Positions 10,920 to 21,480 of a DNA stretch of 21,562 nt are shown piece by piece. The stretch is from Brachionus koreanus (Eukaryota > Rotifera > Eurotatoria > Ploima > Brachionidae). The translations under genes and the position numbers were made by a program. Position 1 is the stretch's first letter; every line of letters starts with the position of its first letter. The notes beneath the pieces were generated by a model. The model saw only the letters and a list, made by a program, of their open reading frames with translations, searched no databases and was not told the origin of the DNA. Location: positions 1,154,576-1,176,137 of the forward strand of contig PJRA01000048.1 of the NCBI GenBank assembly GCA_016987375.1, read 5' to 3'.

Positions 10920-10991
10920 AGCAGCGTGGCGCAGTGGAAGCGTGCTGGGCTCATAACTCAGAGGTCGGTGGATCGAAACCATTCGCTGCTA
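10920..10991 (+). tRNA. Initiator tRNA-Met (CAT)
   Basis: This 72-nt gene folds as a full cloverleaf. The acceptor stem AGCAGCG pairs with CGCTGCT, the D arm contains GTGGCGCAGTGGAAG (A box), the anticodon CAT is at 10952-10954 and the B box is GGATCGAAACC. It follows the eukaryotic initiator pattern (A1:U72, AUCGAAA T-loop, GGG in the anticodon stem) and not elongator Met. The G:C run of the anticodon stem has one G:U (GGG against CTC), and the T stem has two G:U pairs. The discriminator base is A and a T6 run at 10993-10998 supplies a Pol III terminator. It lies between ADAMTS and USP, which diverge from either side. Confidence 0.93.
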
Positions 10992-10992
10992 C

Positions 10993-10998
10993 TTTTTT
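10993..10998 (+). terminator. Pol III T-run terminator of the tRNA-Met gene
   Basis: Six T residues start two bases after the discriminator base, as expected for RNA polymerase III termination. Confidence 0.75.
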
Positions 10999-11771
10999 GT
11001 TTTCTTATTTTTTAATTTAAATAAAATCTTAAATTAATATTATTTTTATTTTATTTTTGTCTAAATAATTTTAAATAGTATTTGGGGCGAATAGAGCTGT
11101 GTGTAGTAGAATCCTTGAAATTATATTAACAAAAAAGCACAATTTTATTAAAAATTTAGACATTATGCAACATGTTAAAAATAATTTCAAATGCACTAGT
11201 TTTTTGGCATTTGAAATTTGTTGAAATCAAATTTTGATGTCTATAAAATAATAAAATATTAAATTTGAATCTTAAAAGTATCTCAGCAAGTAATTTACTC
11301 TATTTTTTATATTGCAAAATAGTATTTGCATAAAATTGAATGTATAGAATTAGCATAATTTGAAAGTTGGCATAATACTAAAATTTTAATGCTGATTAGA
11401 AATGAAACTTGAGGCTTGACATGTATAAATACCATTTTATTTTTAAGATTAAAAGATAATTTTAAACATTAAGATAAGTGGCCAATATGTAAAACTAGAA
11501 TTTCGAATGATTATTTTACAAAGACTCGTACTTCGGCACTATAAATAATCATAATGAATAAAATAAATTAATTTAGCTTTTTCGAGCAATTCCATGATGA
11601 GATAATTATTTAATTCTCAGTTATCCTCAATATATATTGAACTTATTGAACATGCCTTAAAAAAATTTTTTCTAATTTATTTTTTAGAATAAAAAATTTA
11701 AAAAAAAAAATTGTTTTCAATTTTTAGATTTTAGTTAAAAGAATTAAAACTGGATATACTAATTTTGAATA
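10999..11771 (+). promoter_or_regulatory. Region upstream of the USP start codon
   Basis: No gene is seen in these roughly 770 bp. A polypyrimidine tract ending in an acceptor-like TTGTTTTCAATTTTTAG occurs at about 11711-11727, 45 bases before the ATG. It could mark a 5' UTR intron or a spliced-leader site, or be chance in T-rich DNA. No TATA-type promoter can be singled out in such AT-rich sequence. Confidence 0.3.
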
Positions 11772-14700
11772 ATGACTCTTGACACTTCAACATCAGCAAA
11801 TAAGTCATCACCACAATCGGTCAACGTGGTATTATTTACCAACCGTATATTAATGACAATTTTGTAAAATTCTAATTTAAAGATAAAAAAAAGTCGTACT
11901 GAAGTTATCAAAACAATTCAAGAAATAGCCAAAGTAGATGAGGCTACGATCAATCAGGCGATCGAGGCCTGTCAAGACAATGAAGGCCGATACTCTATGG
12001 ATACTGTGCTAAATATTTTAATGGATGAAGTAGCTTTTCTTTTTAAATTTTTTTTTTTCAAAAAAAAAAAAATTTCTCTTTAGAAATATTCTTTTGAACA
12101 AAAAAACCGTGACAACAAGGCTGACAGTGGTAGATTTTCGCGTCAGTACGGTGTTTCTCCTACCTCGAATGAAGACTCAAACAAAAATTTTTCAAAAAAA
12201 AACTATCAACTAAACAAAATAAATGAGTATGTAAAATTATAAAAAAAAAAAAATTAAATTTTGTCTTTAGGAGCTCATTTGGGACTGGAAACAACATGGA
12301 TGATGAAGATGACGATGAGTATGATCAAATGGCTAATTCTGATACACGTGACCATCATAAATTTAAGAACTTAGAAAGCGAACTGATTCGTGAAGAAGGA
12401 AAACCATGCGGTCTAAGAAATGTGGGCAATACATGCTGGTTTAACTCAATTATTCAATCACTGTTCCATTTACCGGGTTTCAGGCAAATAATTCTATCAT
12501 TTCGTTTAAGCGAAAATGATATTCCCAAGCTGGATGATAGAGTAGAATAGATATAAATAAATTTTTTGTTAAATTATTTTTAATTGATGCTAGGATAGAA
12601 ATATGGTGCTTTTTGTGGCCGAGCTGCGTAAATTGTTTGCTCAAATGCTCAAATCAAAGAGAAGAGTTATAAATCCTAATCCGACACTTAAATGCTTGAA
12701 AAATTGCAGTAAATTTGACAGTGAAATGTCGAATCAAGAAGATGTATCTGAGTTTATGACCATTCTAGTTAATATTATTGAGGAGAGTTTTGAAAAATTG
12801 AGCAACTTAAAGCTCTCACAAACCGAAGAAACACCTGCTATTGAAACTGAGAATTTAGTTTCAAAACTTAATGAACAATTGAATATTAAACCAGTTGTGG
12901 ACTTTAGATCGGAAACTAAAAATATTGGTCCCAAAAAAAGCAAAAATAATCCCATTGTCAATTTGCTAGATGGAGAAATAATTGTAAAAAGAAAAGACTC
13001 GGGTAATTTATTTGAATATGAGGAAATTTTACTTTTAATTTAAATATCCTATATATTTTAAAAGAAGGCAATAGTGAAAGTAGCATTTCGGATATATTTC
13101 GTGAGGTAAATATTCAAATGTTAAATTCGAGAAATTTGCATGCTGGTCTGGAATTGGAATGGGGCGAAACACTTATTGATAAACAAATAACAGACAATAA
13201 CAATGTGTCGTCTTACTCAGGAAAAAATGAGCCTGGTGTTAATCGTTCTATTTATCAGCAAGAATCATGGGTTAAGAAATTGCCCAGAGTTTTGTTTATT
13301 TGCCTTAATAGATACAAATTTGTTCAGGCGACACAGTCTTCTTCAAAAATTTTGGAACCCTTCGAGTTTTATCAACAAGTTTATCTAGACCGGTATTTGG
13401 ATGAAAACAAGCAGATAATAATTCAAAAACGTAAAGAAGTTAAAGTTCTTCGAGAAGAATTGAAAAATTTAGAGAATAAATTGAATAGGTAAGCTCATTT
13501 TCTTAAAAGATAAGAGTTAAATATTTTTACTCAACTTTTCATAAATTTATTTATTTTTTTTAAATATTTCCTTTAATCTTGATTTTAAAGTGTACATATT
13601 CAAAAAATTTTGCGTTTTTTTTAAGCTTTTTAATATTTAAAAAAAAAACAATATTAGGAAATTTTTGAAAAAAAATCTTTGCTTTTTTGTCATCAACTAG
13701 TGATTAGTTCGTTCCTCTCTTGTACCATTCAGGACTTTTGGATCCAAAAAATCACAACACCCTTCATCCATTTTGTCTTGGTTAGGAAAATGTCGTCCAG
13801 TTAGAAAATGAGCCATTGAGCAAAAAAATAAATAATCAGAAGGAGGAGAAAGTTCTGGACCAAATGCTGTATGAGAAGGAAATTAGATTGTCATTGCTCT
13901 TCGAGCTGTATGAGGTCTAACATTCTCTTGAAAGAAGGATATTTTTCTTGATGAGAAGCATATATTCATTCTAATTGTTCGGAATCAATTTATGCATTTA
14001 TAGCCAGCTCATTAAAGTGTATTACCTCTTGGAAACTCCAAACACACATCATCTTTTTATCATAGTTTCCTATTTTCAATACTGGCTGAGCTGGTTTAGA
14101 TGGATCAAATCCTTTATTTTTTTTATTAAAAATTGGAAGATAAGTTCAATTCACATCACTAGTAACGATTCATTTGAAAAACAGTCCATCTATGTAGTTT
14201 ACTAGAAATTTCAATGCACGTTGAATTTAGAAATATGTGAAATTATGATGTACAACTAGTTAAGATCTGTTAGCTTTTTCAATAAAACTAAGGTGATGAA
14301 AAATTCTCAATTGTGATGTGAATATGAGAGTCATTTGATAAGCTTGGGATTGCTCTCTAAAGCCGTATACAGAGCATTCGGATTGAGATGGGCTGGCCTA
14401 CCTAGCCCTTTGTTCCTCTGAAGGCTCGTTTCACCGCTATCAAATTTTTTAAAACCAAACTCATTTTCATCTTTCACTATTGACATATTTCATGACTTAC
14501 AACAGTTGCTCTAAGGTTTATCAATTAATGATGTTACAATACCAAAATTTCAAAATTTTGATTTAAAGTTTTCATTTTATAAAATTTTTTAGAATTAAAT
14601 AAACAAAGAGCTGGACATATCATTTTAAAGAGCATTCAATTATATTTATTTTGACAAATAATGTGACCAAAAGTTTAAAAACTACAAATATGCTAAAATC

Positions 14701-17700
14701 AAAAATATTCAAAATTTAAAAAAACGCAAAATTTTATTAAAAGTGCTACTACGTTTAATGCTTAAATAACACATTATGAATTTTTCTCAACAAAAAAATT
14801 CCTTAAATTTTCATTTATTAGCACAAATTTGATTGTTATTTAAAATTATTAGTAATTATAATTAATTAATTTAGCGGTTCATTGCTTAATTACAGTTAAT
14901 TGTATCTTAAAAGCTTGTTGCTTAAATTACTTTTGAAGGTTTCTTCGATTATACTCATTTCAAATTCTGAAACTTTTAAAAAAATTACATTTTTTAGTAT
15001 AAAAAAATACCGTCAAGAATCCGGAAACACAATGGCTTTAGACGAAGCGCTCAAATGTGTGCTCAATTTTGTTACAGCAGATTTTGCACAAAATGAAGTT
15101 TTTCAGTAAGTCTGAAATTTTATTATCAAAAAATCTCAATTAATCGACACAAAGTTTTTGATATTCAATCCGTATTAAGTATTTTTTAAAATTTTCACTT
15201 TTTATCAGAATTTTTCATAAGTCATAAAGACAAATCAACTCATTTAGACTTCAGACTTGGTTAATTTCTCTTTTTTTAGACCCTTTTCAAATTTCATAAA
15301 AAATAAACTTAAAAAGTCAAAAAAGTCATCAAAGTGAAAAAACTTGACTTGGTTACTTACCTGTTTGAAAAAAAAAGTCAACTTCAAGATTATGATCTAT
15401 CTATTAAGATTATAAATATTTGATGGTTAAATAAATATTTCAATTTTTCATATCTGGTTCAAAATACAAATACTTGCTAATAGCTATTTATTCTTATTTT
15501 AACTGTATTAAGATATATTAAAGAAAACTTCGAGTTTTGAGTGAATAAAACTCTTGTCAAATGAGTTAATTGGTAAATTTGTCATTATAATCTTTATTTT
15601 CAAAATTCGGACTAATGTTTATTTATTTAAAAAATTATTTAGAAAAAGTTCCGAATGGCGGCGCCTTCTTTTTAGCCCTCATAATTCCATAATTTTATTA
15701 TAGAAAAATATTTTATATATATATGTTTATATGTACATTTAGTAGGGAAAAAATGATTGTATTCAATTTAAATAATTAAATTACATTTTGTTATTAGTTT
15801 CACATGTTCAGGATAGAATCGAAAGGCGTTTTGTACCTTAGGTTGTTAGTGGTTGAGCTTTCAATCATAAAGTTCTGACTATTATTAATTTTAAAATTTT
15901 TGTTACAAAAGCAATTATTGGGTTGATATGATTTAAAATTAACAATAATTTCCTAAATAAACAAAAATAAAATTTAATTTCTTGCTAAATTTTTAACAAA
16001 ATATAATTTCAAACATTAATTTACAGTTGATCTTCAAGTTTTAAGTCAATTCAAAATATCGGCTGGCTTATCTAACTTTGTATTAAGTATATTTTAGGTT
16101 AAAATTATTATGTCTTTGTTTTAAATTGAATATCGAATATTTCCGTTTTTCCCGAAGCTATTAACAATTTTTAATAGAAAATGTTAAAAAAAAGAGACCT
16201 CCGGTTTTTTAACAGTTTGGTAACAAATTATGTTAACAATAAATAATGTTATCAACACTTGTTCTAAGAAAAAATTTTTTACCAACTTGATAAAACTAAT
16301 TTTGATAAATTAAATTAAATTCAAAATAAATTGCTATATTTATTAAAAAAAATTGTAAATAATGTTAAGTAATGTCTAAAATTTGTTTCTAATCTTAATA
16401 AAATAATATCTTAAAATAATTGATAGCTATAATTTTGCGATAGAGCGGATAATTTTGTTAGAATATTTTGTCAACTATTTTGCAAACATTATTTCTTGTT
16501 AACATAGTTTGTTATCAAACTGTTCACAAAAACCGGCGGTCCCTTTTTTTATTACATTTTCTGTTAACAATTGTTAATACAATGAGATAGACCCAATATT
16601 TCAAGATTGGAAATAAAATATTAAAAAAATTTTTAGACAAATAAAACCGGTGAGTGAAACAGCTCTGAGTGAAACGACTTTGAATGATTCGAGTTCGCTA
16701 AAAACAGTTGAGAAATGCTTGACAAATTGGATTAATAGAACTCAGCAAAAAATTAATGAGCTAAACGAAGCTATAATCAAAATAAAACACAAAATAGATA
16801 CAGCTTTCGATGAAAACTATTTGAAAAAATACAAATACAACTTGCATTCAGTTTGTATACATGAAGGTACATCAATATCGGGTCACTTTTGGACTTATAT
16901 TTGGAGTCCGAAGCAAAGTAAATGGTTCAAGTACAACGATACTGAAGTGTGCGAAACAACATGGGAGGATGTCTATGCAAATTCAATAGGTGGCTCAAGC
17001 CAAAACAATCTAAACCAACTGAACGATTTGAACGACTTGTCCAAGACCAAGACTAGATCAACTGATCGAATACCAAGTGCTTATTTTTTGATATATACCA
17101 GAGCTGATGATTTAGCTCTTTACAATGGTAATTGAAAATAAAATTTAATTTAATTTTTTTAATTGTATTATATTTTTTATTTAGAAAATGTTGATCTAGG
17201 TTCAGATATTGAAGAATTTCTTAAAAATGACCGCATTCTGCTAGATAATAAACTTAACAAATTAAAGTATAAACGAGTTTTAGAAGACTTGATGGAAACA
17301 TTAAATAAAACAAATGAGCTAATGGTCCAAAATAGTAAACTAAGACAAAATATTTAAATAATTTTTTTTTATTTTAAATTAAAAGAATTATCAAATGAAC
17401 AAAATAACCAGACTTGTTTGGAACATGCAAAAGCTTTTCATGATTCTACTCTTGAAGCATTGATGGCAAGTTATGACAAAATATCGGTGGATGTTGTTGA
17501 TCACCCTGCCGCAGAAGAAGCTTTAAAATTTGTAAAAAAAATTTAATTTTTTATGTTCTTAATTGTTAAATAATTGATTTGTATGATTTAGGCTATTGAC
17601 TATGAACTAAAAAAGTACACTCAGTCTAAATCTGAAATTGAAGAAAAACTGCCCGAAACCGACATTCGAATGAATCACATACTAATTTATGCAAATGCAA

Positions 17701-20368
17701 ATATTGTTTCAAATGAATTAAAACAAATTGCTCTATTAGACTTGTTCAGAATGCAGATTTTTCAAGATTCGGATATCAGACTCAAAATACTGCAAACACT
17801 TGCACAAATAAAGTACAATGAATACATTCTTAAGCCATTCAATACGCCTGGTCAGGCTTCACCGGGCTCAATTCCATTAATGAAACACTATGAGAATTTT
17901 CTGAATGATTATCGCGACTATAGATCGATAATAGCTGCGTTTATAAACGCAGTTAACTTCATGGAATCTCAGCGATTTGAGGATGCCGCGCAATTCTTTT
18001 GCGTTGCATGCGAATACAACGAAAGAATCATTAGTACTTTGGACCTTAAAATGAAGGGCATGCACCATGAGTTTTTGCTTGCCAACAGACGAAAATGCTT
18101 GAAAATCTGGAATCAGTCAACAATTCGAAAGTTCACTATTAAGAACTCACGAACGAGTGATTCAAACAATTTTGACCAAACGGGAGCCAGGCTACAACAA
18201 CTAAATCAGCAAGATTTAAATTCTTTAATAGAAATAATGATTAATAAATTTTTGCCATGCTTTTTTCGTTTGTACAACAGTACTGAAGAAGACAAGGCTA
18301 TGATCGATGAAATCCGCCAGGACTGGCTTAATGTTTTAGACTCGAATTTGCCTGGTAACTATTTTTGTTAAAAATTAAATTGACTTTAAGCAAGTAAAAA
18401 TTTTATTTTAAATAAGATGGCTATTTTGGATGTATTAGTTTAATTTTAAAAATAATCAAGTTGTTCTATTTAAACTTTAAATTTTGAAAAAATGTCTTAC
18501 TACAATTTATTCTACAAATGCTTTTAATAATGCTTATCTTTACATAAAAATTTTGATTTTATTTTTTTTTAAATCTGACTTACTACTTGATTCAAAATAA
18601 AATTCTATATTTGAAATCAAAGACATCGGTTGGAAGTCAGTTTTTTAATTAAAATAAAATAAAATGGCATAAAATTGAATTGAATTATAAACAAAATTGA
18701 ATTATTAAGCTACATAACTAGATAAATAATAATAAATAATTCAAAAATAGTTAAATCACCAAGATCTAGATCAAAAAGTTAAAAGTAAACCCATTTTCTT
18801 CGTCTAAATTTCTTAAAAGTGGGTTTAAAACACAATTTTATTTAAGCCCTTTAAATTTTTTAACTATTAATATTTGAATAGGATTTAATCAAGAGCTTCA
18901 ATTTAATTTTTTTTTTTGAATAATAGATTAAATCTGATATTTTTCTTTCGGGTCATGCCCAACATATAATAATGCTGGTTTGGTGAACATTGATGATCAC
19001 AAAAACAATGATCATTCAATTTGTGATCTAAATAAAATTAATAAAAGCTTAATTATAAATTATGTGATCATTTTGTCTCGATTCATCAACGTAATTTCGG
19101 GACTGGGTTCCCATTTTTACTCAATGCTTTTTTTAGATACTACTTCGCCTTAGCAGATATTATGAATCAAATGCTAATTTATGATATTCAATTGGTCGTG
19201 ATTTGACTGTTCCAAAGTTTATCTGACTGAGTTAACTTGCAGTTTCATTGATATCTTCATCATTTTAAACCTCACCGCTCTCAACATAGTGGTTCTCATC
19301 TGCATCATCATTTAGTCTCTTTAGTGAACTGTAATCAAATCAGATCTAGTCATCATCAGTATTATCATCATCAGTAGTATCATCATCAGTATTTAGACCT
19401 TCATTTTCACCTCAGACTGAATTTAATTTTAAAAAAAAAATGATTTAATGCTTGTAACAATGAAGTCAAAACAACACTTAGTGTCTATTATAACTGAATA
19501 CCAATGATATTGTATTTTCTATATTAATTAATTGATATTCTTTTTAGTATCAAAAAAACAATACAAGAAAAAAACTCTTAAATTAATTAAACTAAACAAT
19601 TTAGTTATTAATTAGCTATAACAAAAAAATAAAAAAATCCATTTAATTTTTTTAGGTCTTTTAGGTTTTAGGTCGTTCACGTCTTTCTATTATATGATTA
19701 TCATTGATTTTTCCGTTAATTACTTCATTTCCATATTCTATTTGTTTTTTGCTCACTTTGACCGACTCATTGGGCTCACAATTAAATTTTCTATAAATTG
19801 TAAGTACTTTATAACATATCCAAGTGGTTTTATTACACATTACATGTACAATTTATCTGTTTTGAAATGTTTATTATTAAAGAAATCAGTTGATTAATTG
19901 ATATTCACCAAACCGCCATTATTATTTAGATCACATGTTAAACATGACTCTTTTTTTCTTTAACACTAGAAGCACCAAACGAGTCAAAATGACTCGAAAA
20001 TGTGTCAGTTGGCAAATTTAGTGTTTCAGTTTTAAACAAAAAATAAATTAAAACTTAATATAATTTGTTATTGATACTCAAATTAAATTTTTGGAAAATA
20101 AAATTTTGATATAATTAATTTGGTTTTTGAAACATTTTCTTAAAAATAAAAAAAATCTAATATTTTAAATACGATTAAAATTTAAAATAAAATTTCTTAA
20201 TTTTTTTTAAATTTAATTTTAATTTTTTTAGGGATACAGTTGTTTCATGACTTTATGGCTAAATTATTTGAAGAACCGGTGTCGAGTCACTATCATTCGC
20301 TAAATGTAAATAAGAGCAATTTACAAAATAGATATCAAGAAGCTGTTCAATTAACAAGAAACATTTAA
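11772..20368 (+). CDS. USP25/USP28-family ubiquitin carboxyl-terminal hydrolase, 12 exons
   Basis: Exons: 11772-11828, 11883-12029, 12084-12226, 12271-12541, 12594-13002, 13065-13488, 14998-15105, 16637-17127, 17185-17334, 17386-17531, 17592-18354, 20232-20368. Every join keeps frame and gives 1,081 residues, close to vertebrate USP25/USP28 (about 1,050-1,080). The enzyme removes ubiquitin from substrates. Seen: UBA-like helices at about 22-68; acidic stretch DDEDDDEYD (126-134); Cys box GLRNVGNTCWFNSIIQSL with nucleophile Cys171; QEDVSEF; LPRVLFICLNRYKF; a charged helical insert (about 450-575) matching the USP25/28 insertion that mediates oligomerisation; His box HEGTSISGHFWTYI with His603; and KWFKYND with the third catalytic residue (Asn620/Asp621). 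A USP25/28-type C-terminal helical region follows (LPETDIRMNHILIY onward). No clear UIM motifs are visible before the catalytic domain. Introns 1-5 and 8-10 are short; introns 6, 7 and 11 (1.5-1.9 kb) hold transposon debris. The exon 1 donor (GTATTA versus GTGGTA three bases earlier) is uncertain. Confidence 0.94.
13604..14735 (-). mobile_element. Near full-length dead mariner with terminal inverted repeats
   Basis: The minus strand encodes mariner transposase pieces in order: FDSGETSLQRNKGLGRPAH (helix-turn-helix end, near 14450-14380), KPAQPVLKIGNY and DKKMMCVWSF (about 14115-14030), RPHTARRAMTI (near 13915), LSPPSDYLFFCSMAHFLTG (about 13850-13800) and SPEWYKRGT (near 13735). Frames change and stops interrupt, so it is inactive; the block before RPHTA reads EN where intact enzymes have DN. 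The ends carry matching inverted repeats, AAAATTTTGCGTTTTTTT at 13604-13621 and its reverse complement with one T fewer at 14716-14735, so the element spans about 1.1 kb, a little shorter than usual mariners. It lies in USP intron 6, antisense to the gene. It resembles the transposase remnant at 250-660. Confidence 0.85.
15106..16160 (+). other. 5' part of USP intron 7
   Basis: About 1 kb of intron before the MITE. No open reading frame, RNA gene or transposase remnant is recognised. There is one small GC-rich spot, GGCGGCGCC, at about 15657-15665 and an (AT)n run near 15714-15722. Confidence 0.5.
16161..16577. mobile_element. MITE with about 90-bp terminal inverted repeats
   Basis: Bases 16161 to about 16250 and the reverse complement of about 16483-16577 align over their whole length with small indels and roughly four in five bases identical. 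Shared blocks include TTAACAATT, AGAAAATGT, CCGGTTTTT, AACAGTTTG and AACAATTATGTTAAC-like sequence, then AAATAATGTT. The 417-bp element has no coding capacity. It is flanked by TA (16159-16160 and 16578-16579), and TTAA is present at both extreme ends, so target duplication by TA (Tc1/mariner-like) or TTAA (piggyBac-like) both fit. It lies in USP intron 7, just 59 bp before exon 8. Confidence 0.85.
18950..19950. mobile_element. About 1-kb degenerate element with inverted ends
   Basis: The left end (18950-18995) contains GGTCATG, AACAT, ATAATAATGCTGG and TTTGGTGAACATTGAT. The reverse complement of 19897-19950 has the same order, with ATAATAATGGCGG and TTTGGTGAATATCAAT: 24 of 29 bases match over the core, and the right end has a 10-bp insertion (GTGATCTAAA-like) outside it. 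Between them the minus strand has a broken acidic coding-like stretch (DDDTTDDDNTDDD near 19390-19350, then further fragments separated by stops). An acidic N-terminus is common in piggyBac transposases, but the similarity is too weak to assign. It lies in USP intron 11. Confidence 0.5.
19351..19395 (+). repeat. Three tandem copies of a 15-bp unit
   Basis: Units CATCATCAGTATTAT, CATCATCAGTAGTAT and CATCATCAGTATTTA follow directly on each other. The 15-bp period keeps frame and on the minus strand would encode Asp/Thr-rich repeats, consistent with a piece of old coding sequence. Confidence 0.8.
19959..19996 (+). mobile_element. Possible piggyBac-like terminus
   Basis: A TTAA is followed by CACTAGAAGCACCAAA and then the palindrome CGAGTCA-AAA-TGACTCG (19980-19996). 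A TTAA target followed by CxCTAGAA and a GTCA..TGAC palindrome is the layout of piggyBac-type ends as I remember them. No matching opposite end was found in the window, so this is a lone end or chance. Confidence 0.35.
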
Positions 20369-20393
20369 TTTAAAATAGTTTTTATTTTTATTT

Positions 20394-20399
20394 AATAAA
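20394..20399 (+). promoter_or_regulatory. Candidate poly(A) signal, USP gene
   Basis: AATAAA lies 26 bases past the TAA stop at 20366-20368. This gives a very short 3' UTR, in keeping with the compact short introns. Confidence 0.5.
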
Positions 20400-20733
20400 T
20401 ACAACTACTTATTAAATTTGAGATAATTTTTTTTTAGTTGAATTTATCTTAAGTTTCGACAAATATTTGTAAGCATGCTTTTAAGATAATAGCTTAAATC
20501 TTATTCAGAAGCGTAATTATTTTGATAGATTTGAATTTTTATTGATTTTTTTTGTCGTGATTGATCTATTTTAAAATATACAAAAGGTGTTTATACTTTT
20601 GTTTTTAATAAATTATTATTAATGTCGCATTTAATTTACTTTGTTGTTTTATTATTATCCTTCGAGATTTCGGAATTTTTTTTAAATAAAATATTTTTGA
20701 ATCTAAAATCTCATTTTTTACTAAGCAAAATAA

Positions 20734-20955
20734 CTAATTTAAAAATTTAAACATTTTTTTTTCACTTATGCTAAGTCCCGCCCAAACCATCACACTGTTA
20801 GGATATTTTAAGAATGCTTTAATTTCCATATTCAATTTATATAATAAAGAATTTATAAATATTTTGAAACAATTACTTCCTTTTCTGTTGGCCACTTCAA
20901 AATACAAACTAAATACAAACGTGACATCTCCAAAAAATTGTAACAAATCAATCAA
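20734..20955 (-). pseudogene. Tc1/mariner-type transposase fragment
   Basis: The minus-strand frame contains KYPNSVMVWAGLS followed by KKMFKFLN, which matches the conserved strand after the first catalytic Asp in Tc1/mariner transposases (usual form KHPxSVMVWGGIS). One Gly is Ala. Only about 70 codons are open and no catalytic Asp blocks are visible nearby, so it is a fragment. It lies beyond the 3' end of USP on the opposite strand, and its motif differs from the two mariner copies at 250-660 and 13604-14735, so it is probably another family. Confidence 0.6.
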
Positions 20956-21370
20956 ATTAATGTATTAAGGACTAAGAATTATGAAAATTTTTTTATGGAA
21001 ATTTTCTTTCTTTTTTTGTATGCCTTTAAAACACACATACCAATTTTTTTAAAAGACAAACAAGGTTTTTTCTCTATTTTTAAGTGTTTTATTGTTAAGT
21101 TGAACTTGGTCTTTCATAAAATCATGTTTGATTTTAAGATTATTTAGAGATAAAATTTTAAAAATAAAAAAAAATAAATTATGAATCTAAGTTTTTCATT
21201 AATTGATGTAAATTTAATTATCATTGTATTCAAATTTTCATATAAAAATATCTGGGTTAAAGACAATACTTATTAGCTTAGTTATTTTTGGCATTGAAAA
21301 TTTTTGAATAGACAAATATTATATTTTTAAATCTTATTTGTCTTTTACCTAAATTAGTGTAATTTTTTTA

Positions 21371-21480
21371 GTGATGTTGGTTAACCAAAGCTTGGTCGAC
21401 CAAATTTGCCAACTTTGGCTAACCCAAATCAGGTTAGCCAATTTTTGGTCGACCAAATTTTGGTTTACTAATAATTGGTT
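21371..21480. repeat. Nested palindrome cluster, TTGG..CCAA units
   Basis: Several palindromes are packed here: TTGGTTAACCAA (21377-21388), TTGGTCGACCAA (21392-21403 and again 21445-21456), and a 10-bp stem TTGGCTAACC / GGTTAGCCAA (21415-21424 with 21432-21441) around a 7-base loop. The whole forms a larger imperfect inverted repeat centred near 21428: the left arm from about 21380 matches the reverse complement of the right arm to about 21468, apart from a 9-bp insertion. No gene overlaps it. It may be a transposon end or a foldback element. Confidence 0.75.

Noticed and set aside
13975..14205. Plus-strand open frame of 76 codons in USP intron 6
   Set aside because: It is antisense to the mariner transposase remnant at 13604-14735.
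17877..18068. Minus-strand open frame within USP exon 11
   Set aside because: It is a shadow of the long USP coding exon.
19351..19395. CRISPR-like tandem repeat
   Set aside because: The 15-bp units abut with no spacers and the window is animal nuclear DNA.
19694..19897. Plus-strand open frame of 67 codons in USP intron 11
   Set aside because: It is hydrophobic and Phe/Ile-rich as expected of random AT-rich DNA, lies inside the degenerate inverted-repeat element, and does not join in frame with USP exons.
20768..20968. Plus-strand open frame of 66 codons
   Set aside because: It is antisense to the transposase fragment with the SVMVW block.
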